From an uncultured Mucilaginibacter sp. (GTDB lineage Bacteria > Bacteroidota > Bacteroidia > Sphingobacteriales > Sphingobacteriaceae), in contig CAITEP010000015.1 of the NCBI GenBank assembly GCA_903891475.1, positions 1-32,333 of the forward strand: a DNA stretch of 32,333 bases, given 5' to 3'. Below, piece by piece: positions 22,564-31,290 of this stretch. Made by a program: the position numbers and the translations under genes. Under the pieces are notes generated by a model. That model had not been told where the DNA came from, searched no databases, and was given only the letters and a program-made list of their open reading frames with translations. Within the stretch, counting starts at the first letter, position 1; each line of letters starts with the position of its first letter.

Positions 22564-24380
22564 GTAATCAAGAAACGCTTACTTCCCAAACCACTAAGGT
22601 AGCACCTGCAGGCATGCCGGGCAAACATGGGCATATATCCGTTGAGAAGCCTAAAAACTCGAAGGAAGTGCTATCGCGATTATGGAGTTATTTAAGCAAG
22701 GAAAGTGCCTATTTATTTTTGATATTGGTTCTTTTAAACATAAACATAACATGCACCTTAATTGGCTCCTACCTATTACGCCCTACCATCAATAATTTTA
22801 TCATACCACGTAATATTTCTGGTCTAATTACCATGATATTACTACTACTCATAATTTACGCGATTGGTGCAATTGCTGGGGTATTCCTTAATAGAATCAT
22901 GATTTTAGTTGCCCAAAAAACAATCAGTAACATCAGAGTCGATTTATTTAGCAAACTCCAATCGCTTCCTTTAAATTTTTTTGATAGCGCCAAACATGGT
23001 GATTTGATGAGCCTCTTTGTAAATGATATGGATAATGTTAGCGATGCGCTGAATGCAAGTTTACTACAATTTTTAACTAGCTCTATTATGGTAATAGGCA
23101 TTTTATCATTAATGTTATATATAAGTCCATTACTTACTTTGGTAACCTTCATTATTGTTCCGTTTATGCTTTGGGTGGCATCTGCCATTATAAAAAAAAG
23201 TAAAGGCTTCTTTACTACACAACAAAAAGCACTAGGCGAAGTTGACGGCTATGTTGAAGAGATGATTATCGGCATGAAAGTGGTAAAGGTTTTTTGTTTT
23301 GAAGGTGTTGCCGAAAAAAATTTTGAAAGCCTTAATTATGATCTACGGGATAAGGCTACAAAAGCCCAATTATACGCAGGTGTCATGCAGCCTATTATAC
23401 AAAATTTAAACACCATCAACTTTGCACTTACGGCCACCGTTGGTGGGCTATTGGCTATTTTTAAAGGATTTGATTTAGGTGGCTTGGCTGCTTTTATGCA
23501 ATATTCAAGGCAATTTGGTCGACCGGTAAATGAAATTTCGAGCCAATATAATACCATACAATCAGCTTTGGCAGCTGCCGAAAGGATATTTCAAATCATG
23601 GATGAATTGGCAGAAACATCAGATATTCCGGGTGCTATTGATTTGGTTGACGTGAAAGGCAATGTTGAATTTAATGAGGTAACTTTTAGCTATGATGATG
23701 ATAAGGTAATCCTGAAAAACATTAGCTTTTGTGCGAAAGCTGGTCAAAAAATAGCATTGGTAGGCTCAACCGGGGCAGGCAAAACAACCATTATGAACTT
23801 ATTACCCAGATTTTATGATATACAAGCCGGGCATATAACAATAGATGGCTTAGATATAATGAAATTAAAGCGCGGTAGTTTACGTAAAGCATTGGCTATT
23901 GTTTTGCAAGATACCCATTTGTTTAAGGCTTCAGTGATGGACAACATAAGATATGGAAAGCTAGAGGCAACCAACGAAGAAGTCATAGCGGCTGCCATAC
24001 TTTCAGGTGCCGATTCATTTATTCAGCGTTTGCCAAAAGGTTACCATACCTTGTTGCAAAATGATGGTGATAATTTAAGCCAGGGGCAGCGGCAATTATT
24101 AAATATTACCCGCTCTATTGTTGCAAAACCCGTTATTTTAATTTTGGACGAAGCCACCAGTTCTATTGATACCCGAACCGAACAAACTATACAAAAAGGA
24201 GTTGATCAATTAATGAAAGGTTTAACCTGCTTTGTTATTGCCCACCGCCTGTCAACAGTAAGGGATGCGGATGAAATATTAGTGCTTGATAATGGCGAAA
24301 TTATAGAAAGGGGTAATCATGAAACACTTTTAAAACAAAAAGGGAAATATTATCAACTATATACCAGTCAGTTTGATTAG
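22560..24380 (+). CDS. ABC exporter half-transporter, catalytic subunit 2
   Basis: 606 residues. A polar N-terminal extension (about 40) precedes six membrane helices and a nucleotide-binding domain. Walker A GSTGAGKT (402-409), Walker B ILILDEATSSID with Glu531, and the H-loop His in VIAHRLS are canonical. The signature reads LSQGQRQ, with Gln508 replacing the first Gly. In a heterodimer this pairs the non-canonical signature with the degenerate Walker A/B of subunit 1, and leaves one intact site from this subunit's Walker motifs with the intact ISGGQ of subunit 1. The distribution of changes is exactly what a TM287/288-type heterodimer predicts. It is the last gene of its operon and converges with the MacB-like permease gene 8 bp away. 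Confidence 0.92.
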   Translation: MSNQETLTSQTTKVAPAGMPGKHGHISVEKPKNSKEVLSRLWSYLSKESAYLFLILVLLNINITCTLIGSYLLRPTINNFIIPRNISGLITMILLLLIIYAIGAIAGVFLNRIMILVAQKTISNIRVDLFSKLQSLPLNFFDSAKHGDLMSLFVNDMDNVSDALNASLLQFLTSSIMVIGILSLMLYISPLLTLVTFIIVPFMLWVASAIIKKSKGFFTTQQKALGEVDGYVEEMIIGMKVVKVFCFEGVAEKNFESLNYDLRDKATKAQLYAGVMQPIIQNLNTINFALTATVGGLLAIFKGFDLGGLAAFMQYSRQFGRPVNEISSQYNTIQSALAAAERIFQIMDELAETSDIPGAIDLVDVKGNVEFNEVTFSYDDDKVILKNISFCAKAGQKIALVGSTGAGKTTIMNLLPRFYDIQAGHITIDGLDIMKLKRGSLRKALAIVLQDTHLFKASVMDNIRYGKLEATNEEVIAAAILSGADSFIQRLPKGYHTLLQNDGDNLSQGQRQLLNITRSIVAKPVILILDEATSSIDTRTEQTIQKGVDQLMKGLTCFVIAHRLSTVRDADEILVLDNGEIIERGNHETLLKQKGKYYQLYTSQFD

Positions 24381-24388
24381 TTGGTTGC

Positions 24389-25609
24389 CTATTCATACCT
24401 GAGCGCATCAATTGGATCAAGTTTTGAAGCCTTTAAGGCTGGATAGTATCCAAAAAAGATACCCGTTACCGCGCAAACCGCAAATGATACCACTACCGAC
24501 GATTGCGATATGATGGTTGGCCATTTTAAAAAGTAAGTAACCAAAGTGGTTGAAAGAATACCAACTGAAACCCCAATCAGTCCGCCTGTTATACTGATGA
24601 GTACGGCCTCAATTAAAAATTGTTGTAAAATATCCCTTCCTCTTGCCCCAATTGCCATACGGAGCCCAATTTCGCGGGTACGCTCAGTTACCGATACGTA
24701 CATGATATTCATGATGCCTATGCCACCTATCACCAAAGAAATACCTGCAATTACGGTTAATAATATAGTTAATAGCCCGGTAGTTGAACTCAGTGTTTTT
24801 ATCAGTTCCTCTTGCGTACGTACCCTAAAGTCGTCTTCATCGGCAGGTTTTAACCTGTGCGATTCGCGTAATATGGCTGTAACCTGTGCCGTTGCCGAAT
24901 CGGTGGAGGCTTCATTAATAGCGGAGGCAAAAATATTTTGGTAGTATATGGAGGCCAATATCCTGTTTTGAACGGTGGTACATGGAGCAATCAGGATATC
25001 GTCTTGATCCTGCCCAAAGGCATTGTTTCCTTTCGGGTCGAGTATCCCGATAATTTGAAAGGGAATATTACCGAAACGAATCACCTTGCCAATAGGGTTT
25101 TCGCCTTTTGCAAATAAGTTATCAATCACTGTTTGGCCAATTAAACAAACCTTGGCCGATGATAATAAATCATTATCAGAAAACGGTATGCCATCGCGCA
25201 GCGTAAGCTTCCTGATATTTAGAAAAGAAGGATAAACGCCCTGTATGGTTGTTGGCCAATTTAGCGCGCCGTTAATGGCCTGACCCTTAGTACTTACCGA
25301 AGGAGAAACATCCGTTATATAGCTTCCTTTTTTTTGCAAGGCATCAATATCTTTAACGGTTAAAGATTGAAAGCTGGTTCCGGCAATTTTTACCCCACCA
25401 TTTATATTACTTGACGGCAATACGATAATCATGTTGGAGCCCATGCTCGATAGTTGATCATGTATGCTCTGCTTTGAACCCTGACCAATGGCTACCATGG
25501 CTATTACAGCCGCAACCCCAATAATAATTCCTAGCATGGTTAAAAAGGTTCTTAGCTTATTTCGCGCCAAGGCCCTGAAGGCCATCTGAAAAAGGTTCAA
25601 TATATTCAT
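24389..25609 (-). CDS. MacB-like ABC transporter permease
   Basis: 406 residues. N-terminal helix about 17-40 (RTFLTMLGIIIGVAAVIAMVAIG) with the usual ALARNKLRT start, a periplasmic MacB_PCD domain (about 45-270), and three C-terminal helices with VSVTERTREIGLRMAIGARGRDILQQFLIE and DPIDALRYE at the end. These are strong FtsX/MacB signatures. Unlike E. coli MacB, the ATPase is a separate gene just upstream (11-bp gap). As part of the MacAB-TolC-type tripartite pump it would export macrolides, peptides or siderophore-like compounds; the real substrate is unknown. Confidence 0.92.
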   Translation of the reverse strand: MNILNLFQMAFRALARNKLRTFLTMLGIIIGVAAVIAMVAIGQGSKQSIHDQLSSMGSNMIIVLPSSNINGGVKIAGTSFQSLTVKDIDALQKKGSYITDVSPSVSTKGQAINGALNWPTTIQGVYPSFLNIRKLTLRDGIPFSDNDLLSSAKVCLIGQTVIDNLFAKGENPIGKVIRFGNIPFQIIGILDPKGNNAFGQDQDDILIAPCTTVQNRILASIYYQNIFASAINEASTDSATAQVTAILRESHRLKPADEDDFRVRTQEELIKTLSSTTGLLTILLTVIAGISLVIGGIGIMNIMYVSVTERTREIGLRMAIGARGRDILQQFLIEAVLISITGGLIGVSVGILSTTLVTYFLKWPTIISQSSVVVSFAVCAVTGIFFGYYPALKASKLDPIDALRYE

Positions 25610-25620
25610 GCTTTGTTTTA

Positions 25621-26367
25621 TTATTCTTCGTTAATTGGCAAGTCAGCCAATGATTGTTTGGCCGAGTGTATATTTTGATTCAGTTTATCAAATTGTATTT
25701 TACCATCCTGCAGTTGTATGGTACGGCTGCTAAAAACAGCTATATCAGGCTCATGCGTTACAAAAACAATGGTCTTTTTTTGTTTGGTATTTAATTCCTG
25801 CATCAAGGTCATAATCTCGTAGGAGGTTCGGGTATCAAGGTTACCCGTTGCCTCATCGGCCAAAATCATAATAGGCTCGTTGATGAGCGCCCTTGCAATG
25901 GCTACCCGCTGTTGCTGCCCGCCTGATAACTGCACGGGCGTATGATGTTGCCGATCGGCCAGATTAACAGCTTCCAAGGCATGAATGGCCCTTTCACGCC
26001 TGTCTTTATTCGAAATGGTGTTGTTATATAAAAGCGGTAGCTCTACATTCTCTAAAGCAGAGGTTCGAGGTAGCAAGTTGTATGATTGAAAAACAAAACC
26101 TATTTTATGATTTCGCAATTCGGCCAATTCATCCTTAGTAAGCTTGCTGATGTCAATATTATCCAACAAATAAGTGCCGGACGTAGGTTTATCCAAACAA
26201 CCCAAAATATTCAGCAAAGTTGTTTTACCTGATCCGCTTGCACCCATAATGGTTAAAAATTCGCCTTCTTCCACCTCAAACGTAACGCCACGCAAGGCAT
26301 GAACAATTTCGCTGCCCATCGCGAATTCACGTTTCAAATCGGTTATGGATAATATTTTTTTACTCAT
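25621..26367 (-). CDS. MacB/LolD-type ABC ATPase
   Basis: 248 residues. Walker A is GASGSGKT, the Q-loop is [16 protein letters not shown], the signature is [15 protein letters not shown], Walker B is [12 protein letters not shown] (Glu kept; Ala in place of the usual Pro) and the H-loop is FVTHE. A C-terminal extension of about 25 residues follows the last strand. It overlaps the adaptor gene by 4 bp (ATGA), showing tight coupling. Confidence 0.92.
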   Translation of the reverse strand: MSKKILSITDLKREFAMGSEIVHALRGVTFEVEEGEFLTIMGASGSGKTTLLNILGCLDKPTSGTYLLDNIDISKLTKDELAELRNHKIGFVFQSYNLLPRTSALENVELPLLYNNTISNKDRRERAIHALEAVNLADRQHHTPVQLSGGQQQRVAIARALINEPIMILADEATGNLDTRTSYEIMTLMQELNTKQKKTIVFVTHEPDIAVFSSRTIQLQDGKIQFDKLNQNIHSAKQSLADLPINEE

Positions 26368-27632
26368 TTTGATTTTTTGCCTTGTGATCCACGTGTGGGT
26401 AAAAACGGACTACCATTTGCCGTGGTAGATACGCCATTTACCGTATTTACAACGCCCGTAATCACTAAATCCGCAGTAGTTAAGCCCGAAATAATTTGAA
26501 CATGTAAATTATCATTCAAGCCTGTTTTAACCTCTGTTTTGGTTATATTTTTACCTTTCAGCACCCAAACATAAGCTGTATTTACTTTGGTAGCGCTGGT
26601 GTCAATTTTGCTTGTTTTGGTACGTGGAGATTGTCTGGTGTCGCTTTTTGAGGTAGATGAGCTATTAGCGATCGGTAAATCAATAATTTTATAATCTTTC
26701 ATCATGCTTGAATCGGGTACAAAGTTGAGGGCTTTTGACGGAATCAATAAGGCATCCTGTATCTCTTTGGTATAGATGATGATGTTTGCTGTCATCCCGG
26801 GTTTTAGTTTCATATCATTGTTAGAAGTATTGATAATGGTGATATAAGTAACCACATTGGCAGATACCGTTGGGTGCAACCTAACTTCGCTTACATTGCC
26901 GGCAAATTGGTTATCCAAAAAAGCATCCACCGTAAATGATGCCCTATCGCCTGCCTTTACATTTCCTATATCGGCCTCATCAACAGCAGCTTCTACTTCC
27001 ATTTTGGTGATATCTTTGGCAATCACAAAAAGCGTTGGCGTGTTAAAGCTGGCTGCCACTGTTTGTCCAGCACTAATGCTGCGATTTAGCACCACCCCAT
27101 CAATAGGCGAATATATATCAGTGTACGACAATGTTTTGGTTGCTTGCCTCACCGAGGCCTGGGCACTTAAAACACTTCCCTTGGCGGCTATCAAGGTATT
27201 TTGGGCGATGTCAAAATCGGCTTTACTAATGGCATCTGCTTTAAATAAAAGGTTTTGCCTGTTAAAATTATTTTGGGCATATACTTGCTGACTTTGAGCA
27301 TTTTGCAGGTTTCCCTTCACCAAATCGAGCGAGGCTTGTAGCAAAGACTTATCCAGTTGCGCCAATAATTCCCCTTTTTTAACTTTCGAATTGAAGTTGA
27401 CATACAAATTCTTGATAATCCCCGATACCTGCGAGCCAACAGTAACGGTATCAACCGGCTCAATTTTGCCTGTTGCTGTTACACTTTGGGCTATATAGCC
27501 AACCTCCGGGTTTCTTGTTTTCAAAACAATCGGTGCTACCTTTTTATGGATGAAAAAATACCAAACCAACGCAATAACCAACAACCCAAAGGCTACAATT
27601 CCTACAATTTTAATATTCTTGCTTATTACCAT
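26364..27632 (-). CDS. MacA-like periplasmic adaptor
   Basis: 422 residues. One N-terminal membrane anchor (about 9-29) is followed by a lipoyl half (VTATGKIEPVDTVTVGSQVSGII), a coiled-coil hairpin (about 90-165), the second lipoyl half (DIYSPIDGVVLNRSISAGQTV), a beta-barrel domain (about 205-290) and a membrane-proximal domain. Between these (about 320-355) sits a low-complexity Ser/Thr/Lys insert not seen in standard MacA. The C-terminus is Gly/Ser/Lys-rich. It connects the MacB-type permease to the OMF of this operon. Confidence 0.9.
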   Translation of the reverse strand: MVISKNIKIVGIVAFGLLVIALVWYFFIHKKVAPIVLKTRNPEVGYIAQSVTATGKIEPVDTVTVGSQVSGIIKNLYVNFNSKVKKGELLAQLDKSLLQASLDLVKGNLQNAQSQQVYAQNNFNRQNLLFKADAISKADFDIAQNTLIAAKGSVLSAQASVRQATKTLSYTDIYSPIDGVVLNRSISAGQTVAASFNTPTLFVIAKDITKMEVEAAVDEADIGNVKAGDRASFTVDAFLDNQFAGNVSEVRLHPTVSANVVTYITIINTSNNDMKLKPGMTANIIIYTKEIQDALLIPSKALNFVPDSSMMKDYKIIDLPIANSSSTSKSDTRQSPRTKTSKIDTSATKVNTAYVWVLKGKNITKTEVKTGLNDNLHVQIISGLTTADLVITGVVNTVNGVSTTANGSPFLPTRGSQGKKSK

Positions 27633-27637
27633 CTTTG

Positions 27638-28990
27638 TTATAGTTTAATAGGAATTCCCCTGTAAAAATCATATATCTTTAAAGTAAGCAACTCGTTATA
27701 TTTTGATTGTATATAGGCTTGTTGCGCCTGTATAAACAGGTTTTTTTGTAATAAAAAATCAACCATATTAGCAACACCCACCTTTAGTTGTTCGCTTGCT
27801 ATACGGTAACCTTCTTTGTTTAAATTGTATTGTACCAATGCTGCTTCATACTGGCTTTTTGCGTTTGCCACATTCAAAAATGCCCGCTCTACGGTTTGCG
27901 ATAGGGTGATTTTTGTATTAGATAAATTAAGACCAGCTTGGTCGACATTAATTTTCGCCTCTTCTACCTGAGTTTTAACAACCCTACGGGTAAAAATGGG
28001 AATAGCCAATGTAAGCCCTAATTGCTGGTTGAAATTGTTGTTTAATTGCGTAGCCAAATTACCCTGACCAGTAAAATAACTCGTATTGAGCGAGCCTCCC
28101 GCTGTTAACAATGGTTTATAACCTGCCCTGGCTATTGATACACCATATTGGGCAATTTGCAAGGCCTGCTCTCCGTTTTTTATTTCCGGGCGGCTACTGA
28201 GAGCAATTTGTTCAACACTTTTAAAAGCAGTTATGCTATCAATGGGTGCGATGGTTTCGGGTTTTATGATATCAAACCTTTCATCGCTGTTTAATAAAAG
28301 CAGTTGTTTTAAAGTAAGCAAATCGGCTTTTTGGGTATTGATTGCTTTTACCAAGGTAAATTGGTCGGTTGATTCTTGCGCTTTTAGCTGAATGAGCGCA
28401 TACAAGGCTACACTGCCAACATCATAAATTTTTTGTTCGCGCTGTACTTGCACATGGTCGGTTGTTACTAAGGTAGAATCATAAACTATGTTTTCCTTAT
28501 CCAACAAAACAATCAAATAAGCTTGTGTTATTTGAAGCGTAATATCATTTTCGAGTTGTAGGATATTGAGGTTTGCAGCGTTAACAGACAAATTTGCCTG
28601 CGCTATGGTATTGTTTATATAACTGCCATTGTATAAAACCACCGATGAGTTTAAGCTATAAACCCCTGAAGCAGTAAATGAGGAACCATTGGATACATTA
28701 TACCCGCTATTATTATAACTTGAACTAGCATTAGCATGTTCAAAATTTTGTGACGCGGAGCCTGTTAAGTTTGGTAAACGGGCGGCCTTAGCCAATAGAT
28801 ACTGCTGCTGACTGATTTGTTGAGAAAGACGCAATAAGTTAATTTGGATATTATTTTTTTTGGCGTAATCAATACATTGAACTAAATTCCACTGAGCTGG
28901 ATTTGGTATTGGTGTACCTTCCTGCGCTGCTATCCTGTTAACAAGACAAAAAAATAGGACACTTATAAATAGGATAGTTTTTAAAAACAT
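27638..28990 (-). CDS. TolC-family outer-membrane efflux protein of the MacAB operon
   Basis: 450 residues. A signal peptide (about 1-22, ending VNRIAA) is followed by WNLVQCIDYAKKNNIQI, the usual OMF start, then two OEP-type halves with long helices. An Asn/Ser/Tyr-rich loop (about 90-125) could be an external loop. It is the first gene of the four-gene operon OMF-adaptor-ATPase-permease, in contrast to the DevBCA-type operon where the OMF is last. Promoter D' lies 65-132 bp upstream of its ATG. Confidence 0.88.
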   Translation of the reverse strand: MFLKTILFISVLFFCLVNRIAAQEGTPIPNPAQWNLVQCIDYAKKNNIQINLLRLSQQISQQQYLLAKAARLPNLTGSASQNFEHANASSSYNNSGYNVSNGSSFTASGVYSLNSSVVLYNGSYINNTIAQANLSVNAANLNILQLENDITLQITQAYLIVLLDKENIVYDSTLVTTDHVQVQREQKIYDVGSVALYALIQLKAQESTDQFTLVKAINTQKADLLTLKQLLLLNSDERFDIIKPETIAPIDSITAFKSVEQIALSSRPEIKNGEQALQIAQYGVSIARAGYKPLLTAGGSLNTSYFTGQGNLATQLNNNFNQQLGLTLAIPIFTRRVVKTQVEEAKINVDQAGLNLSNTKITLSQTVERAFLNVANAKSQYEAALVQYNLNKEGYRIASEQLKVGVANMVDFLLQKNLFIQAQQAYIQSKYNELLTLKIYDFYRGIPIKL

Positions 28991-29054
28991 AGCGATCCAA
29001 AAAAACAGGGGTAAAGAGATTTGTCATTTTGATTTGCCTGTTTTTTATGATACG

Positions 29055-29122
29055 CAAAGGTGATTTTGTTTTGGCCAACCATATTATACAACTCTGTTAA
29101 TAAGTTACATCATTCACACATT
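29055..29122 (-). promoter_or_regulatory. Shared activator promoter of the MacAB-TolC operon (site D')
   Basis: Read leftward: AATGTGTGAATGATGTAAC (29104-29122), 12-bp spacer, TTGTATAAT (29083-29091), 20 bp, -7 box CACCTTTG (29055-29062). The predicted start near 29048 gives a leader of about 58 nt to the ATG at 28990. It is divergent to site D, with 37 bp between their 19-bp blocks. Confidence 0.78.
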
Positions 29123-29159
29123 GACCCCAAAAACAAGTTTAAGTGCATGACAATAGTAA

Positions 29160-29227
29160 AATGTGTGAATGATGTAATTAATAAGCAGGATTACGTAACA
29201 TTTAAAACACTAAACAGGGCAATTTTG
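29160..29227 (+). promoter_or_regulatory. Shared activator promoter of the alcohol dehydrogenase gene (site D)
   Basis: AATGTGTGAATGATGTAAT (29160-29178), 12-bp spacer, TTACGTAAC (29191-29199), 20 bp, -7 box CAATTTTG (29220-29227). The predicted start near 29234 would leave a leader of only about 15 nt before ATG 29249. This copy is closest to the consensus in both repeats. Confidence 0.8.
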
Positions 29228-29248
29228 TAGGATATTAATAAAATTATC

Positions 29249-30370
29249 ATGGAAAAACTAGTAGCGAACAAAAAAGAGCTGTTGACGGATAAACTATCGG
29301 AAAATAGCTTGTTAGTAATTGAAAAGCCTAAGATGAAAGCTTTGGTTTATCATGGTCCCGGAAAAAAGGCTTTAGAAGATAAGCCCCGACCTGGCATCAA
29401 AAAACCAACCGATGCTATTATAAAAATACTAAAAACTACCATTTGCGGTACCGACCTGCATATTATGAAGGGCGACCTGCCCGAAGTTTCGGATGGACGG
29501 ATTATTGGGCACGAGGGGGTTGGCATAGTAGAGGAAATTGGCTCGGCGGTAAGCAATTTTAAAGTTGGCGACCATGTCATTATTTCCTGCATCACCTCAT
29601 GTGGTAAATGCGAGTATTGTAAAAAGGGTATGTATTCACATTGTGCCGACGGAGGGTGGATTTTAGGATACATGATTGATGGTACGCAAGCTGAATATGT
29701 AAGGATACCTCATGCCGATAATAGCTTGTATGCCATACCAGCAGGTTTGGATGAAGAAGCTTTGGTAATGCTGAGCGATATATTACCCACAGGTTTTGAA
29801 TGTGGGGTATTAAACGGACAAATTAAACCCGGTGATATAGTTGCAATTGTAGGAGCAGGTCCTATTGGTATAGCCGCCTTGTTAACGGCACAGTTTTACT
29901 CGCCGTCAGAAATAATTATGATTGACCAAGATGATAATAGATTAAGCGTTTCAAAAACTTTTGGCGCTATCCATACCATAAATACCGCTAAACAGGATGC
30001 GGTAGCAAAAATTATGGCTATTACTAATAACAGGGGTGTTGATGTTGCCATTGAAGCGGTTGGCATACCTGCAACATTTGAATTATGTCAGGAAATTATA
30101 GCTCCGGGTGGGCATATCGCTAATATTGGTGTGCATGGTAAAAGTGTAACCTTGCATCTCGAAAAGCTATGGTCGCGGAATATTACCATTACCACCCGTT
30201 TGGTTGATACGGTAACTACCCCACTTTTATTAAAAACAGTGCAGGCCAATAAGATAGAACCTAAAAAACTGATTACCCACCATTTTAAACTAGATAAGAT
30301 TATGGATGCCTATAATACCTTTGGTAATGCAGCTAAGGAAAAGGCTTTAAAAGTGATTATTGAAGTTTAA
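29249..30370 (+). CDS. Zinc-dependent alcohol dehydrogenase (MDR family)
   Basis: 373 residues. After a 28-residue N-terminal extension the family start MKALVYHGPG appears (Met29, 29333). Cys66 of ICGTDLH and His88-Glu89 of GHEG are the catalytic-zinc ligands. Cys118, Cys121, Cys124 and Cys132 (SCGKCEYCKKGMYSHC) bind the structural zinc. The cofactor motif is IVGAGPIGIAAL, followed by an Asp (MIDQDDNR) that favours NAD over NADP. This oxidises or reduces alcohols and aldehydes; the exact substrate is unknown. The upstream ATG 29249 fits the promoter (short leader), while ATG 29333 would give a standard-length enzyme; both are possible. It is monocistronic, under site D and ended by a strong terminator. 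Confidence 0.9.
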   Translation: MEKLVANKKELLTDKLSENSLLVIEKPKMKALVYHGPGKKALEDKPRPGIKKPTDAIIKILKTTICGTDLHIMKGDLPEVSDGRIIGHEGVGIVEEIGSAVSNFKVGDHVIISCITSCGKCEYCKKGMYSHCADGGWILGYMIDGTQAEYVRIPHADNSLYAIPAGLDEEALVMLSDILPTGFECGVLNGQIKPGDIVAIVGAGPIGIAALLTAQFYSPSEIIMIDQDDNRLSVSKTFGAIHTINTAKQDAVAKIMAITNNRGVDVAIEAVGIPATFELCQEIIAPGGHIANIGVHGKSVTLHLEKLWSRNITITTRLVDTVTTPLLLKTVQANKIEPKKLITHHFKLDKIMDAYNTFGNAAKEKALKVIIEV

Positions 30371-30395
30371 AACAAGTGATTTTAGTAAGTATTAG

Positions 30396-30443
30396 GAAAC
30401 CCAACAAACTATTTAAATATAGGTTTGTTGGGTTTCATTTTTA
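30396..30443 (+). terminator. Strong terminator after the alcohol dehydrogenase gene
   Basis: GAAACCCAACAAAC (30396-30409) pairs perfectly with GTTTGTTGGGTTTC (30423-30436), a 14-bp stem around an AT-rich loop, then CATTTTT. It lies 26 bp past the stop codon, between convergent genes. The minus strand lacks a T tract, so it mainly serves the plus strand. Confidence 0.9.
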
Positions 30444-30470
30444 TGAAGGGTATTTCTAAAACAGAATTTA

Positions 30471-31283
30471 TCAAAACATTTTAGGGTTATCATATTCAAC
30501 CTTCGTCATATTAAATTTGGCGTAGCTTAAATCGCCAGTTTTCAGTCTCCATAAAACCTCGAAAACAGTGGGTATGGTTACCTTATTCAATTCCTTATAA
30601 TTTGCCAGTTTTATAATCCAGGTTTCTAGATGGTTAATATCCATGTATCTCTTTGTTTCAAGTTGAATTATTTCGCCAGCTTCATTAAATGTTACCAAAT
30701 AAAATAAGGACATCCCGTTATAATTATAGGTAAATTTTGCATGAAGATGATCAATTGACTCCCAATGTAAATTTTGGCTGGGTAATAAATTTGTAGGATA
30801 TAAAACGCTTTCACCAAGCCATCGTAAAAGTTCGCCTTGGTCGTAGGCCTTACCTTTTCCATCAACCACGTTAATTAATGATAATATGGATACAACAAGT
30901 CGTCCCGTATTGCAAATAAACATATCTCTGGCGGTAAACATTGTAGTGGTGCCTTTCCAAATAAAACTTGGCTTTTGGGTGGTTGCATACTGTTCTCCAT
31001 CAATATTTACCCAGCTTTTTTTCGCGCCTGTTTTAAACTGCCCGCTATGGGTCATCCGTACATAACTAATATAGTGCTGACCTTCTTTTAATACCAATTT
31101 AAAATAGCGTTGCACAGGTTCCGGCAGGCCAATCAATTGCTGGTAAAAGAATGTTTTATTTTGAATAGGCTTTGATTGAGCAAAAAGGGTGGCGACTTCT
31201 TTTTTAAATTTTAAGTTTAAATTTATACGGCCTCCTATAAATACTGTAAGGAGAAATCCTATGGTGGAAAATATAATAATCAT
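30471..31283 (-). CDS. DUF6544 family protein
   Basis: 270 residues from ATG 31283. One N-terminal membrane helix (about 2-18, IIIFSTIGFLLTVFIGG) is followed by a domain with the DUF6544 pattern as I recall it: LPEPVQRYFKLVLKEGQ, MTHSGQFKTG, SFIWKGTTTMF, DQGELLRWLGESVLYPTNLLP, and LHWESIDHLHAKFTYNYNG. The function of the family is unknown. The internal start is chosen because the longer frame (ATG-type start 31349) overlaps the upstream gene by 59 bp, while 31283 lies 7 bp after its stop and directly precedes the membrane helix. It is the last gene of a three-gene operon with two membrane proteins. Confidence 0.75.
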   Translation of the reverse strand: MIIIFSTIGFLLTVFIGGRINLNLKFKKEVATLFAQSKPIQNKTFFYQQLIGLPEPVQRYFKLVLKEGQHYISYVRMTHSGQFKTGAKKSWVNIDGEQYATTQKPSFIWKGTTTMFTARDMFICNTGRLVVSILSLINVVDGKGKAYDQGELLRWLGESVLYPTNLLPSQNLHWESIDHLHAKFTYNYNGMSLFYLVTFNEAGEIIQLETKRYMDINHLETWIIKLANYKELNKVTIPTVFEVLWRLKTGDLSYAKFNMTKVEYDNPKMF

Positions 31284-31290
31284 CGCTTTT

